A DNA stretch of 64,000 nucleotides from Klenkia marina (GCF_900101025.1 NZ_FMUH01000008.1:62001-126000); one strand, 5' to 3'; shown: positions 16,864-25,232, counted from the first letter of the stretch. Notes: generated by a model not told the origin, from the sequence alone. Numbers and translations are program-made.

Positions 16864-17973
16864 ATGGTCACCTACGACAGCGCACAGCAGATGACGCGTT
16901 TTGACTTCTTCCTCTGGGAGCGCGCCGAACGCGGCGAAGACTTCGGCACCCTGCCCGAGGCCGTTGCCCGGACCGCCGGATCTCCGGCCGAGCCGGTGGC
17001 CGTGGAGACGGTGCTTGTCTCCGGCGACAACCCACTGGTGCTGCTCCGACCCCGGGGTGTCCTCACCCTGCTCACCGTCGGCCCGGTCTCGCTGCTGCAC
17101 GTGGGAGACAGCCACGGCGACTTCGTCCTGGGCGCGTGGCCGACTGACCACGAGGGTGTGTTCCATCTGGTCGGCAGCGTGCCACCCACCGACCCGCGCT
17201 GGCAGCGGGTGGAGCGGTGGATCGTCAAGGCCGCCCCCGATGTCGTCCCGGTGTTCCTCAACCACGATGACTTCACCGACATCGGTACCGCCCTGTCCGA
17301 GTTCGGCGAGGTCGAGGTCAGTCGCCTGACCGCCCGCAGGCCCTCGGACTTCTCTTCCCTGACCCGGGGCTGGGCGGCTCGTGCATCCTCACTGCGCCCG
17401 TCCCACCATGAGGCGATCCGGGAGACCGAAGCCGAAGGCGCGTCGGTTCGAACCCTGCGGCTGCACATCGCCGACGTAATCAGCCTGCACCTGCGGCGAC
17501 GGGCCGGGGCGACCTACTACAACGGCAACTTCGGCCTCTTCGACCGGGTTGTGCTCGGCAGGTTGGCCACCGCCGCCGCGCGTCGCCGGGAACTGCTCTC
17601 GGGTCGGGAACGGCAGGTCGATGAGGAACCGCTGAGGCCGATCACCATCCGACTTCCCCAGCCCACCCTGGTCGACGCTGAGGCGACCGGCGAAGTGATC
17701 CAGGTGCTGGAGTCGCAGCGCGATGTGGCGGTCGCGGTGCTGCACCGCAACCCCTACCTGCACGTCGTGGTCAGCGACGCCTCCGACGGGTCCAACTTCG
17801 ACGTATTCGTCACCGAGCCGGACGTGATCGAGGTCCACCCTGGCTTCCGGGCGAGCATGGGCGCGTTGACCCGCCTCACTCAGAGCCTCGGTGACCAGTT
17901 CTCAGCCCTGGCGATCGACGAGGCAGCACCGCCGGAGCCGGTGTCACTCGACGACCTGGTCTCTCCCTTCTAG
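16864..17973 (+). CDS. Island protein of unknown function
   Basis: 369 residues; I do not recognise the family. ATG at 16864 has a strong site (GGAAGGGAGAAG) just upstream. The sequence looks globular and soluble: an N-terminal alpha/beta region with LLTVGPVSLLHVGDSHGDFVLGAWP, a middle basic helical part (about 180-250, containing YYNGNFGLFDR) and a C-terminal alpha/beta part with IQVLESQRDVAVAVL and LHVVVSDASDGSNFDVF. There is no Walker A motif, no DDE-type pattern and no membrane segment. Its stop is 4 nt before the GTG of the nuclease-like gene, so the two probably act as a pair. Confidence 0.75.
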   Translation: MVTYDSAQQMTRFDFFLWERAERGEDFGTLPEAVARTAGSPAEPVAVETVLVSGDNPLVLLRPRGVLTLLTVGPVSLLHVGDSHGDFVLGAWPTDHEGVFHLVGSVPPTDPRWQRVERWIVKAAPDVVPVFLNHDDFTDIGTALSEFGEVEVSRLTARRPSDFSSLTRGWAARASSLRPSHHEAIRETEAEGASVRTLRLHIADVISLHLRRRAGATYYNGNFGLFDRVVLGRLATAAARRRELLSGRERQVDEEPLRPITIRLPQPTLVDAEATGEVIQVLESQRDVAVAVLHRNPYLHVVVSDASDGSNFDVFVTEPDVIEVHPGFRASMGALTRLTQSLGDQFSALAIDEAAPPEPVSLDDLVSPF

Positions 17974-17977
17974 GGCC

Positions 17978-18982
17978 GTGCCTACCTCCGCGTCCGGCAA
18001 TGTCGCCGAAGAGAAGCACCTGCTCGACGAGTTCACGACCTACGACCAGCACGTCGATGTGGTGTCTGCGTTGGAGTGGCTGTTCACCTGGGGCGCGGGT
18101 ATCCGGGACACCGTCGCCCACTTCGAACGGTTCCCGCGCATCAAGGTCGGAGGCAAGACCTACACGCCGGACTTCACGGTCCTGTTCACCGATGGCACGG
18201 CCATCGTCGGTGAGATCGCCAAGATGGCGCTGCACGACAACAGCGTCGAGAAGTTGTGCTCCCAGATCGGCTACTACGCCGAGTTCACGCACATCCCCAA
18301 CGCCGGTAGACGGCTGGTGCCGGTCCAGCACGTAGACGTGATGCTGCTGGTAGATGTGGACATTGGCCTGGCGGCCGTCCGCCGCATCATCCGTGAGCGT
18401 CTGGCCAACCCCGATCACCCGTACTCACCGCCTGAACCGCCGTGCATCGTGCAGTTCGTCCGGCGCGAGGCCCACTACTCGTTCCAACGCCTCCAAGGCC
18501 CCGACAACGGTGTACTGCACCCGGGGAACAGGGTCCCGCACATCGGCGGGTACCTCGATGAGGGGCTACGCATCCAGGCCGCTCGCTTTGTGGCCACCAA
18601 GTCCCGGCGCGGGTTCATCAACGACCCGATCAAGCCCCTCTACCTGGCCACCCACTTGTGGACCCGGACGTGGCGCAACGCGTTCGGTGGCGGCACCACC
18701 GACATCACCGTCGAGGAGCAGGCCACCACCACCCGTCTTCAGCGGGAGTACGGCGTCGGCGGGGTGACCGTCGTCCGTGAAGCGCTGGCCCTGCTGGAAC
18801 GCGCCGGGTTGGCAGCCAGCCAAGGCAGCGGCACCTGGCTGGTTTCCCGGAAAGCCCTCGGCCGGACCGGGGACAACGAGGTTGCCAAGACGATCGCCCG
18901 GCGGGCGACCGCTAAGCGACCGCCGACTGCGGTTGCGCGGTCTCCGCGTCGCCCGACGGTGGAGATGGACACCCTCTTCTAG
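17978..18982 (+). CDS. PD-(D/E)XK-like nuclease with C-terminal winged helix
   Basis: 334 residues from GTG 17978. The N-terminal 120 residues show a nuclease-like order: an upstream Glu region (ALEWLF), YTPDF with D65, then VGEIAK with E79 and K82, and QIGYY (Q96xxxY100) as in many RecB/Cas4-like enzymes. The Glu-Lys spacing is one residue longer than canonical, so activity is uncertain. Residues about 245-300 form a GntR-like winged helix (TTRLQREYGVGGVTVVREAL, then GSGTWLVS). Nuclease plus winged helix is also the plan of TnsA, the second-strand nuclease of Tn7, which is notable given the element's Tn7-like ends; a defence nuclease is the other reading. Confidence 0.65.
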   Translation: MPTSASGNVAEEKHLLDEFTTYDQHVDVVSALEWLFTWGAGIRDTVAHFERFPRIKVGGKTYTPDFTVLFTDGTAIVGEIAKMALHDNSVEKLCSQIGYYAEFTHIPNAGRRLVPVQHVDVMLLVDVDIGLAAVRRIIRERLANPDHPYSPPEPPCIVQFVRREAHYSFQRLQGPDNGVLHPGNRVPHIGGYLDEGLRIQAARFVATKSRRGFINDPIKPLYLATHLWTRTWRNAFGGGTTDITVEEQATTTRLQREYGVGGVTVVREALALLERAGLAASQGSGTWLVSRKALGRTGDNEVAKTIARRATAKRPPTAVARSPRRPTVEMDTLF

Positions 18983-19022
18983 CCCGCTCAGCCGACTTCG
19001 CCGCGAACGGTCGCTGCCGGCC

Positions 19023-19712
19023 TTGACCGAAGCGAACACCATTTACGTCAACGGGGATCGAATTCGCAGCCGACTCCTCGAACTAGAGATCAGCGAGCGC
19101 GACCTCTCACGCCAGACCAGCATCGGCCAATCCGCCATCCGGGGGCTCCTCCGGACCAATCAGACACACACCAGCCTGACTGTCGCCCAACTCCAAGCGC
19201 TCGCCGGAGAAATTGGACTGACAACCTCGGAGGTGCTCAGTCCGGCTCTACCCGCTGAGGTTCCCCCAGGCGGTGAGGACATGGCCCGCGAGTTGCTCGC
19301 CGTCCTTCGCCGCGAGCCGCGCATCATCGCCTGGGACCACCTCGTTGACGCCTTCGGCTGGACGAGCAAGGACCTCAGGGGCGCGGCAAAGACCGCCAAT
19401 CAGTCTCTTCGCGGCACCGGCATGCGCGTCCACATCGCCCCCAGCGGGCTCGCCCTCCGCGCGGACGAGCAGCCCGTGGAAGAAGTCATCGCCTCCCTCG
19501 AACGGCTCCCCGCACGCGACGACAGCATGGACAACGGCACTGCCCGCGTCCTTTACGAGGTCGTGACCGGAAGCATCTCCCAAGCCCAGATCCGCAAGAG
19601 TTACGGCCCTCGACTGGGCTACCTCAAGAACCAGGGCATGGTCTACGTCGGGCAGCCCGGTCGAGACTTCATCGTCCCGTCCGACGACGTCATGTTCGGC
19701 TTCGACGTCTGA
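19023..19712 (+). CDS. HTH protein (XRE-like N-terminus) of the island
   Basis: 229 residues from TTG 19023; no ATG or GTG precedes the HTH in this frame after the previous stop, so the TTG is a best guess. Residues 10-65 read as a lambda-repressor-like HTH (SERDLSRQTSIGQSAIRGLL). The C-terminal half seems to hold two small winged-helix-like modules (IIAWDHLVDAFGWTSKDLRG; SQAQIRKSYGPRLGYLKNQG). It may regulate the island genes or recognise DNA for them. It follows the nuclease gene by 40 bp on the same strand and converges on the TIR gene. Confidence 0.6.
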   Translation: MTEANTIYVNGDRIRSRLLELEISERDLSRQTSIGQSAIRGLLRTNQTHTSLTVAQLQALAGEIGLTTSEVLSPALPAEVPPGGEDMARELLAVLRREPRIIAWDHLVDAFGWTSKDLRGAAKTANQSLRGTGMRVHIAPSGLALRADEQPVEEVIASLERLPARDDSMDNGTARVLYEVVTGSISQAQIRKSYGPRLGYLKNQGMVYVGQPGRDFIVPSDDVMFGFDV

Positions 19713-19728
19713 CCGCCGCGCCTGCTGA

Positions 19729-20532
19729 CTAGAAGTCAGCCAGGGAGTCTTCGTTCTGCTCCTTGACGACATCGGCGATCTGCCGAGCGATGTCTTCGAT
19801 GCCGAACTGTGCGGTGAGCAGCGCGAACTTCTCGACCAGTGACGGGCTAGCCGCCTTAATCTCGTCGCGGGTGATGTCGTGCCAGATCGGCAGCAGGTTC
19901 TGCTCCCCGTCGACCTGCCGCGTGACCAGTCCGTCAAGTTCGTACTGGGTCCAGCCCTTCGCGAGGAACGGGCGGGAGAAGACAACAACCCCGAAGCGGC
20001 TGTTAGCCAGTCCCTCGTCGATCTTCCGCCGGAGAGAGTCACCGATCTTCAGTTCAAGACTGTCGAGCCACACCGTGACCCCGAGGTCCTGAAGGTGCTG
20101 CGCGAGCGGCGCTGCGACGGTCTCCTTGTCTTCACTAGCGTGGGAGATGAATACGTCCCATACCTGCTGGACTGACTCTGTGGCAGAGCCGACTGCGGGT
20201 GGGGCGTGGCGGATCATGCTCAGCGGCGCGGCGGGAGCCGAACGCAACGCGGGAAGCGGCGGTGGCTCGACGTGGGCCGAAGATGAGACCCGGCCCCCGA
20301 GACCCACCAGGTCCACGACCAAGTACCAGTGGCCACCGTTCGGGATTCGCAGACGTACTGGGGACTTTTTCACGAGCCCCTGGATGGCCCGGAAGTTGCG
20401 GCCCGCCTTGTAGGCGCTGAACGCAGATGAGGTCATCAGCCGGACGTTCGCGGCGTTCCCCTTCAGGGTCACGACGACGGTCGCTCCGGCCCTCTGCTGC
20501 TTGAGGTCATAGACCTGGTACGGCACGCTCAC
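19729..20532 (-). CDS. DUF1883-TIR domain protein
   Basis: 267 residues from GTG 20532. Residues 5-88 match DUF1883 (VYDLKQQRAG, GNAANVRLM, SAFSAYKAGRNF, GGHWYLVVDL). After a Pro/Ala linker, residues 124-262 are a TIR domain: VWDVFISHASEDKE, VWLDSLELKIGD, VVVFSRPFLAKGW and a Glu in WTQYELDGL at the position of the NAD-cleaving Glu of bacterial TIR enzymes (E198). An upstream in-frame ATG at 20640 would add 36 residues that do not resemble the family, so the GTG is preferred. By family it may degrade or cyclise NAD on sensing phage or other stress; the DUF1883 part is probably the sensor. No partner is obvious in its operon. Confidence 0.75.
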   Translation of the reverse strand: MSVPYQVYDLKQQRAGATVVVTLKGNAANVRLMTSSAFSAYKAGRNFRAIQGLVKKSPVRLRIPNGGHWYLVVDLVGLGGRVSSSAHVEPPPLPALRSAPAAPLSMIRHAPPAVGSATESVQQVWDVFISHASEDKETVAAPLAQHLQDLGVTVWLDSLELKIGDSLRRKIDEGLANSRFGVVVFSRPFLAKGWTQYELDGLVTRQVDGEQNLLPIWHDITRDEIKAASPSLVEKFALLTAQFGIEDIARQIADVVKEQNEDSLADF

Positions 20533-20670
20533 TGTGGCCCCGATTCCCTGTTGATGGATGAACAAGCCTTCACACCGGCGGGGCAGCCAGGCTTCATCGA
20601 CCAGTCCCCACAACGACGATGCGGGAGGCGCGACGACCATTGCTGGACATCGACACCCCCCGCATCACCG

Positions 20671-20758
20671 TGACCTACTCGTGAGAATCGAGTGACCTAT
20701 AGGTGAGAATCCGCGACCTATTTGCGAGAATCCCGCGACCTATCGGCGAGACTCGACA
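20671..20758 (+). repeat. Right end of the element: four 22-bp iterons ending in the tip
   Basis: Units beginning TGACCT or CGACCT at 20671, 20693, 20714 and 20736 (spacing 22, 21, 22 bp), each followed by a GAGAATC or GAGACTC core, all reading outward. The last unit ends in the 11-bp tip. Two-helical-turn spacing suits an array bound cooperatively by a transposase. Confidence 0.75.
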
Positions 20759-23620
20759 TCAGCTGCAGCCGCTGGTTGAGCCGCAGCCCTCGCAGACGTA
20801 GCAGCTGCCGGCCGGGCGCATCTTCGTGCCGCAGGTCATGCACAGCGGCGCGTCGGTGGCGGTGCCGGTGACCAGCTCCAGCAGCTCGGCCGAGGAGTGG
20901 GCCTCCTTGACCGACTTCGGGCCGGCGGGGGTGACCTCCTCCTTGGCGGGCGCCTCGGTGGGGGCCGAGCCGCGCAGCGCCTCGAGGTCGACGTCCTCCT
21001 CGACGACGGCGGTGGAGGCCGAGCCGTAGGAACCGGCGACCTGCGCGGCGCGCTCCTCGGCGGTGAAGATGCCGAGGTTGGCCCGCTTCTCGACCGGCAG
21101 GTGGTCCAGCGCCAGGCGACGGAAGATGTAGTCCATCACCGACTGGGCGATGCGGATGTCCGGGTCGTCGGTCATGCCGGCGGGCTCGAAGCGCATGTTG
21201 GTGAACTTGGAGATGTAGGTCTCCAGCGGCACACCGTGCTGCAACGCCAGCGAGATGCCGATCGAGAAGGCGTCCATGACACCGGCCAGGGTCGAGCCCT
21301 GCTTGCCCAGCTTGAGGAAGACCTCGCCCAGGCTGCCGTCCTCGTACATGCCCGCGGTCATGTAGCCCTCGGCCCCGGCGACGGAGAACGAGGTGGTCAT
21401 GCTGGTGCGCTTCTTGGGCAGCCGCTTGCGGACCGGGTGGGCCAGGGTCGCCGCGACCGGGGCCGGAGCGACCTCCTCGACCTTGTCCTTCTTCTTGCCG
21501 CCGTCGGACAGCGGCTGGCCGACCTTGCAGTTGTCCCGGTAGATGGCGAGGGCCTTGATGCCCATCTTCCAGCCTTGGAAGTAGATGTTCTCGACGTCCT
21601 CGATGGTCGCCGACTCCGGCATGTTGACCGTCTTGGAGATCGCGCCGGAGATGAACGGCTGCACCGCGGCCATCATGCGCACGTGGCCCATCGGGGAGAT
21701 GGCCCGCTCGCCCATGGCGCAGTCGAACACCTCGTAGTGCTCCGGGCGCAGGCTCGGGGCGTCGACGACGTGGCCGTGCTCGGCGATGAACTCGACGATG
21801 GCCTCGACCTGCTCGTCCTGGTAGCCCAGGCTCTTCAGCGCCCGCGGCACCGTCTGGTTGACGATCTGCATCGAGCCGCCGCCGACCAGCTTCTTGAACT
21901 TGACCAGCGAGAAGTCCGGCTCGATGCCGGTCGTGTCGCAGTCCATCATGAAGCCGATGGTGCCGGTGGGGGCCAGCACGGAGGCCTGCGCGTTGCGCCA
22001 GCCGTTGGTGGCACCGATGGCCAGGCACTCCTGCCACTGCTCGGTGGCGGCCTTGAGCACGTCGGCGTCGTCGGCGCCGACGGGGCGGATCGCGTCGTTG
22101 GCGGCGGCGTGCTTGCGCATCACCCGGGCGTGGGCCGAGGCGTTGCGGGCGTAGCCGTCGTAGGCGCCGACCACGCCGGCCAGCTCGGCCGAGCGGCGGT
22201 AGGCGGTGCCGGTCATCAGCGAGGTGATGGCCGCCGCGAGGGTCTGGCCGCCGCGGGAGTCGTAGGCGTGGCCGGTCGCCATGAGCAGCGCGCCCAGGTT
22301 GGCGTAGCCGATGCCCAGCTGGCGGTAGGCCCGCGTGGTCTCGCCGATCGGGTCGGTCGGGAAGTCGGCGAAGCAGATGGAGATGTCCATCGCGGTGATG
22401 ATCAGCTCGACGGACCGGGTGAACAGCCGCGAGTCGAACGTGCCGTCGGCCCGCAGGAACTTCATGAGGTTCAGCGAGGCCAGGTTGCACGAGCTGTTGT
22501 CCAGGCTCATGTACTCCGAGCACGGGTTGGACGCGTTGATGCGGCCGGTCTCGGGGTTGGTGTGCCAGTCGTTGATCGTGTCGTCGTACTGGATGCCGGG
22601 GTCGGCGCACTCCCAGGCGGCGGTGGTGACCTTGCGGAAGAGCTCCTTGGCGTCGACGGTCTCGATCACCGAGCCGTCGGTGCGCGAGCGCAGCCCGAAC
22701 CCGGTGCCCTCCTCGACCGCACGCATGAACTCCTCGTTGACGCGCACCGAGTTGTTGGCGTTCTGGTACTGGACGCTGGTGATGTCCTTGCCACCGAGGT
22801 CCATGTCGTAGCCGGCGTCGCGCAGCGCGCGGATCTTGTTCTCCTCGCGCGCCTTGGTCTCGACGAACTCCTCGATGTCGGGGTGGTCGATGTCGAGGAC
22901 GACCATCTTCGCCGCGCGACGGGTGGCACCGCCGGACTTGATGGTGCCGGCCGAGGCGTCGGCGCCGCGCATGAAGGAGACCGGGCCCGAGGCGGTGCCA
23001 CCGGAGGACAGCAGCTCCTTGGAGGAGCGGATGCGGGAGAGGTTCAGGCCGGCACCGGAGCCGCCCTTGAAGATCAGGCCCTCCTCGCGGTACCAGTTCA
23101 GGATCGAGTCCATCGTGTCGTCGACGGCGAGGATGAAGCAGGCGCTGACCTGCTGCGGCGACGCGGTGCCCACGTTGAACCAGACGGGTGAGTTGAAGCT
23201 GAACACCTGGTGCAGCAGCATCCAGGTCAGCTCGTGCTCGAAGAGCTCGGCGTCGCCCTCGGTGGCGAAGTAGCCGTGCTCGCGGCCGGCCTCGGTGTAG
23301 GTGAGCACCACGCGGTCGATGAGCTGGCGCAGGCTGGTCTCGCGCTGCGGGGTGCCGACGGCGCCCCGGAAGTACTTGGTGGTGACGATGTTGGTCGCGT
23401 TGATCGACCACTCGGCCGGGAACTCGACCCCGCGCTGCTCGAAGTTGATCGAGCCGTCGCGCCAGTTGGTCATGACGACGTCGCGACGCTCCCAGGTCAC
23501 CTCGTCGTAGGGGTGCACGCCCTCGGTGGTGAACACCCGCTCGACCGTGATGCCCTTGCGGCCGACGGACTTGCCGTTGCGCTTGCGGCCGGACGAGATG
23601 CGGTCGGTGGTCTCGGTCAA
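20759..23620 (-). CDS. nrdJ: Adenosylcobalamin-dependent (class II) ribonucleotide reductase
   Basis: 953 residues. Reduces ribonucleotides to deoxyribonucleotides with vitamin B12 coenzyme. Seen in order: FSFNSPVWFNVG near residue 140, the NPCSEYMSLDNSSCNLASLN segment in the active-site barrel, the C-terminal DUF-like region with TGESTY-equivalent fold absent, and a Cys-rich end (CMTCGTKMRP...CYVCEGCG) that acts as redox tail and zinc site. TTG start at 23620 with a strong AGGGGGAG site 4 nt upstream. Its repressor gene nrdR lies just upstream on the same strand. The mobile element sits directly after the stop codon and has separated the gene from its likely terminator. Confidence 0.96.
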   Translation of the reverse strand: MTETTDRISSGRKRNGKSVGRKGITVERVFTTEGVHPYDEVTWERRDVVMTNWRDGSINFEQRGVEFPAEWSINATNIVTTKYFRGAVGTPQRETSLRQLIDRVVLTYTEAGREHGYFATEGDAELFEHELTWMLLHQVFSFNSPVWFNVGTASPQQVSACFILAVDDTMDSILNWYREEGLIFKGGSGAGLNLSRIRSSKELLSSGGTASGPVSFMRGADASAGTIKSGGATRRAAKMVVLDIDHPDIEEFVETKAREENKIRALRDAGYDMDLGGKDITSVQYQNANNSVRVNEEFMRAVEEGTGFGLRSRTDGSVIETVDAKELFRKVTTAAWECADPGIQYDDTINDWHTNPETGRINASNPCSEYMSLDNSSCNLASLNLMKFLRADGTFDSRLFTRSVELIITAMDISICFADFPTDPIGETTRAYRQLGIGYANLGALLMATGHAYDSRGGQTLAAAITSLMTGTAYRRSAELAGVVGAYDGYARNASAHARVMRKHAAANDAIRPVGADDADVLKAATEQWQECLAIGATNGWRNAQASVLAPTGTIGFMMDCDTTGIEPDFSLVKFKKLVGGGSMQIVNQTVPRALKSLGYQDEQVEAIVEFIAEHGHVVDAPSLRPEHYEVFDCAMGERAISPMGHVRMMAAVQPFISGAISKTVNMPESATIEDVENIYFQGWKMGIKALAIYRDNCKVGQPLSDGGKKKDKVEEVAPAPVAATLAHPVRKRLPKKRTSMTTSFSVAGAEGYMTAGMYEDGSLGEVFLKLGKQGSTLAGVMDAFSIGISLALQHGVPLETYISKFTNMRFEPAGMTDDPDIRIAQSVMDYIFRRLALDHLPVEKRANLGIFTAEERAAQVAGSYGSASTAVVEEDVDLEALRGSAPTEAPAKEEVTPAGPKSVKEAHSSAELLELVTGTATDAPLCMTCGTKMRPAGSCYVCEGCGSTSGCS

Positions 23621-23776
23621 GACTCCCCCTGGGGTTCGTGGGTCTGCACCCGGACCGGTGGGTCGGGTGCGAGCTGCTGGTTCGGCTGGGTGGTGGTCGT
23701 GCGGAGTGCGGGCAGACCTCCGGTGGGAGGCCCCCGCGGGTCGACCGCGGCGGGGAGGTCGCGGAGTGCGGCGGGG

Positions 23777-24316
23777 TCAGTCGCCGGGCGCGGTGGGGTC
23801 CGGCGGCCCGGCGGCGCTGCGCGGGATGACCGGGGGCGGGAGGTCGGCGGTGGCCATCTGCGCCACCGACGCGGCCTTGGCCCGCATCTCGGCGATCTCC
23901 TTCTCGAAGTCCGCCGCCGAGGTGAAGGAGCGGTACACGCTGGCGAACCGCAGGTAGGCGACCTCGTCGAGGTCGCGCAGCGGGCGCAGGATGGCGAGGC
24001 CGACCTCGTGGCTGGGCACCTCGGCCGAGCCGCTGCAGCGCACGGCGTCCTCGACCTGTGCGGCCAGGACGGCGAGCTGGTCCTCGTCGACCGGGCGACC
24101 CTGGCACGCGCGCCGCACGCCGGCGATGACCTTGGCGCGGTTGAACGGCTCGGTCACCCCGCTGCGCTTGACCACGGCCAGCACCGCCTCCTCGACGGTG
24201 GTGAACCGGCGCCCGCACCCGGGGCAGGACCGACGCCGCCGCGTGGTCGCGCCCTCGTCGGTCTCGCGGGAGTCGACGACACGGCTGTCGGGGTTGTGGC
24301 AGAACGGGCAGCGCAC
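23777..24316 (-). CDS. nrdR: Transcriptional repressor NrdR
   Basis: 179 residues. N-terminal zinc ribbon ([16 protein letters not shown] ... [10 protein letters not shown], four cysteines) and an ATP-cone domain ([20 protein letters not shown] onward). It senses ATP/dATP and represses ribonucleotide reductase genes. GTG at 24316 chosen because it directly precedes the first zinc Cys and has a GGAGA site. Lies 156 bp upstream of nrdJ on the same strand. The C-terminal 20 residues are a Pro/Ala-rich tail. Confidence 0.95.
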   Translation of the reverse strand: MRCPFCHNPDSRVVDSRETDEGATTRRRRSCPGCGRRFTTVEEAVLAVVKRSGVTEPFNRAKVIAGVRRACQGRPVDEDQLAVLAAQVEDAVRCSGSAEVPSHEVGLAILRPLRDLDEVAYLRFASVYRSFTSAADFEKEIAEMRAKAASVAQMATADLPPPVIPRSAAGPPDPTAPGD

Positions 24317-24665
24317 CGGATCGTCTCCTCTCGACGGCGAGGCTCCCTGTGGACGCCGCCGGGGACATCCGGTGGACGACCTCGGGGAAACCTGGGGAAC
24401 AGCATGTGGACGGAAGAACATCTCTGTAACTACTAGATGTTGTGGTGAGAGTAGCTCCGCACCCCTACAGGTACGCAACCCCAACTCGGCGTGTCGTCTT
24501 CCGCCCAGGCGTCGGCCCAGGTGGGGGCCCCGCGACCCCCTCGAGCCCCACCGGCACCACCGCGGGCACAGCACCTGACAGCACGACGGAGCGCGGTTGG
24601 CAGCGCCACGCCGGAGACCTCCGACGCGCCCGTACCCGCACCCGGGTGCGGGCCGGCGAGCGGGA
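24317..24665. other. 349-bp non-coding stretch upstream of nrdR
   Basis: Holds the nrdR promoter side (24317-24450), including a TA-rich block at 24415-24445 that stands out from the GC-rich surroundings. The rest, toward the LysM gene end, has only spurious frames and no clear hairpin. Confidence 0.5.
24417..24443 (-). promoter_or_regulatory. Candidate NrdR-binding region
   Basis: AACATCT (24417-24423) and AGATGTT (24435-24441) form a 7-bp inverted repeat; on the minus strand ACAACATCTAGTAGTT (24428-24443) resembles the NrdR box. It is about 100 bp upstream of the nrdR start, as expected for autoregulation of nrdR-nrdJ. Confidence 0.5.
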
Positions 24666-25181
24666 TCAGGGCAGCAGCAGGACCTGGCCGGGGACGAGCG
24701 CGGCGCCGGTGAGGTCGTTGACCTCCTGGAGCGCGTCGACGACCTCGCGCGGGTCGGTGTCGGGGGCCACGGCCACCGCGATGGACCACAGGGTGTCGCC
24801 GCTGTGCACCGTCACCGTGGAGCGGCCGGCCAGCTCGAGCGCGGGCCCCGCGGAGGAGTCGAGCGCGGCACCGCCGACGACGGCGGCCAGGGCCAGGGCC
24901 GCCCCCACCCCGAGACCGGCCACGACGCGGCGCCCCCGACGGGTGAGCCGGACGGGGCCGGGGACCTGCTGCCGGTCGGGACGGGCCGCACGTGCCGGCA
25001 GGGGCACGACCTCGGCCAGCGCCGGCCGCAGGGGCACGACGACCGGTCGCTCGACGCGGGCGTCGACCGCCGGACGGGACGGGGCCGCGAGCGCGCGGCC
25101 CGCCGGGTGGTTGCCCCGGCGCCGGACGGCGACGGGGGCAGGGGTCGGGACGGTGTGCAGGTGGGTCGCGGTACCGGCCAT
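24666..25181 (-). CDS. LysM protein divergent from lexA (ChiZ/DivS-like position)
   Basis: 171 residues: a basic, Pro-rich cytoplasmic N-terminus, one membrane helix at about 86-106 and a C-terminal LysM domain ([13 protein letters not shown] ... VPGQVLLLP) outside the membrane. In mycobacteria the gene divergent from lexA (Rv2719c, ChiZ) has the same plan and halts cell division after DNA damage; position, domains and shared SOS boxes make this the likely counterpart. ATG at 25181 with AGGGAG nine nt upstream. The name is an inference from synteny, since LysM sequence alone is weakly informative. Confidence 0.8.
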   Translation of the reverse strand: MAGTATHLHTVPTPAPVAVRRRGNHPAGRALAAPSRPAVDARVERPVVVPLRPALAEVVPLPARAARPDRQQVPGPVRLTRRGRRVVAGLGVGAALALAAVVGGAALDSSAGPALELAGRSTVTVHSGDTLWSIAVAVAPDTDPREVVDALQEVNDLTGAALVPGQVLLLP

Positions 25182-25232
25182 GGTGGGTCACTCCCTGTCG
25201 CTCGGCGGGACCCCAGCCGGGCCCCGCGACGC

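Larger units (their letters stand above)
16144..20758. mobile_element. Cargo-only transposon-like island with TGT...ACA ends
   Basis: 4.6-kb segment with perfect 11-bp inverted tips: TGTCGAGTCTC at 16144-16154 and GAGACTCGACA at 20748-20758. Sub-terminal repeats of about 22 bp lie at both ends, oriented outward. Flanks are TCAGG on the left (16139-16143) and TCAGC on the right (20759-20763), a 4-of-5 match to a 5-bp target duplication. The right tip abuts the nrdJ stop codon. Base composition inside is visibly less GC-rich and the genes are not core genes. TGT/ACA tips plus repeated transposase-binding sites are typical of Tn7, Tn5053 and IS21 relatives (known); no DDE transposase or ATP-binding partner is present (seen), so it would need help in trans. 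Confidence 0.65.

Noticed and set aside
16864-17973. DDE transposase or AAA ATPase (TnsB/TnsC) candidate.
   Set aside because: No Walker A motif and no RNase H-like D, D, E spacing could be found in the protein.
18777-19022. In-frame upstream extension of the HTH gene at 19023.
   Set aside because: It overlaps the nuclease-like gene in another frame, and the text before residue 1 has no HTH-related pattern.
20533-20670. Extra 36 N-terminal residues on the TIR protein or a transposase remnant.
   Set aside because: The segment does not resemble DUF1883 or a known transposase end, so it is left as non-coding leader.
20897-23191. Long plus-strand frame opposite nrdJ.
   Set aside because: Gly/Ala/Val/Arg-rich with no motif; antisense to a textbook ribonucleotide reductase.
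23621-23776. Cobalamin riboswitch upstream of nrdJ.
   Set aside because: I could not find the conserved B12-box-like core or its fold in this 156-bp gap.
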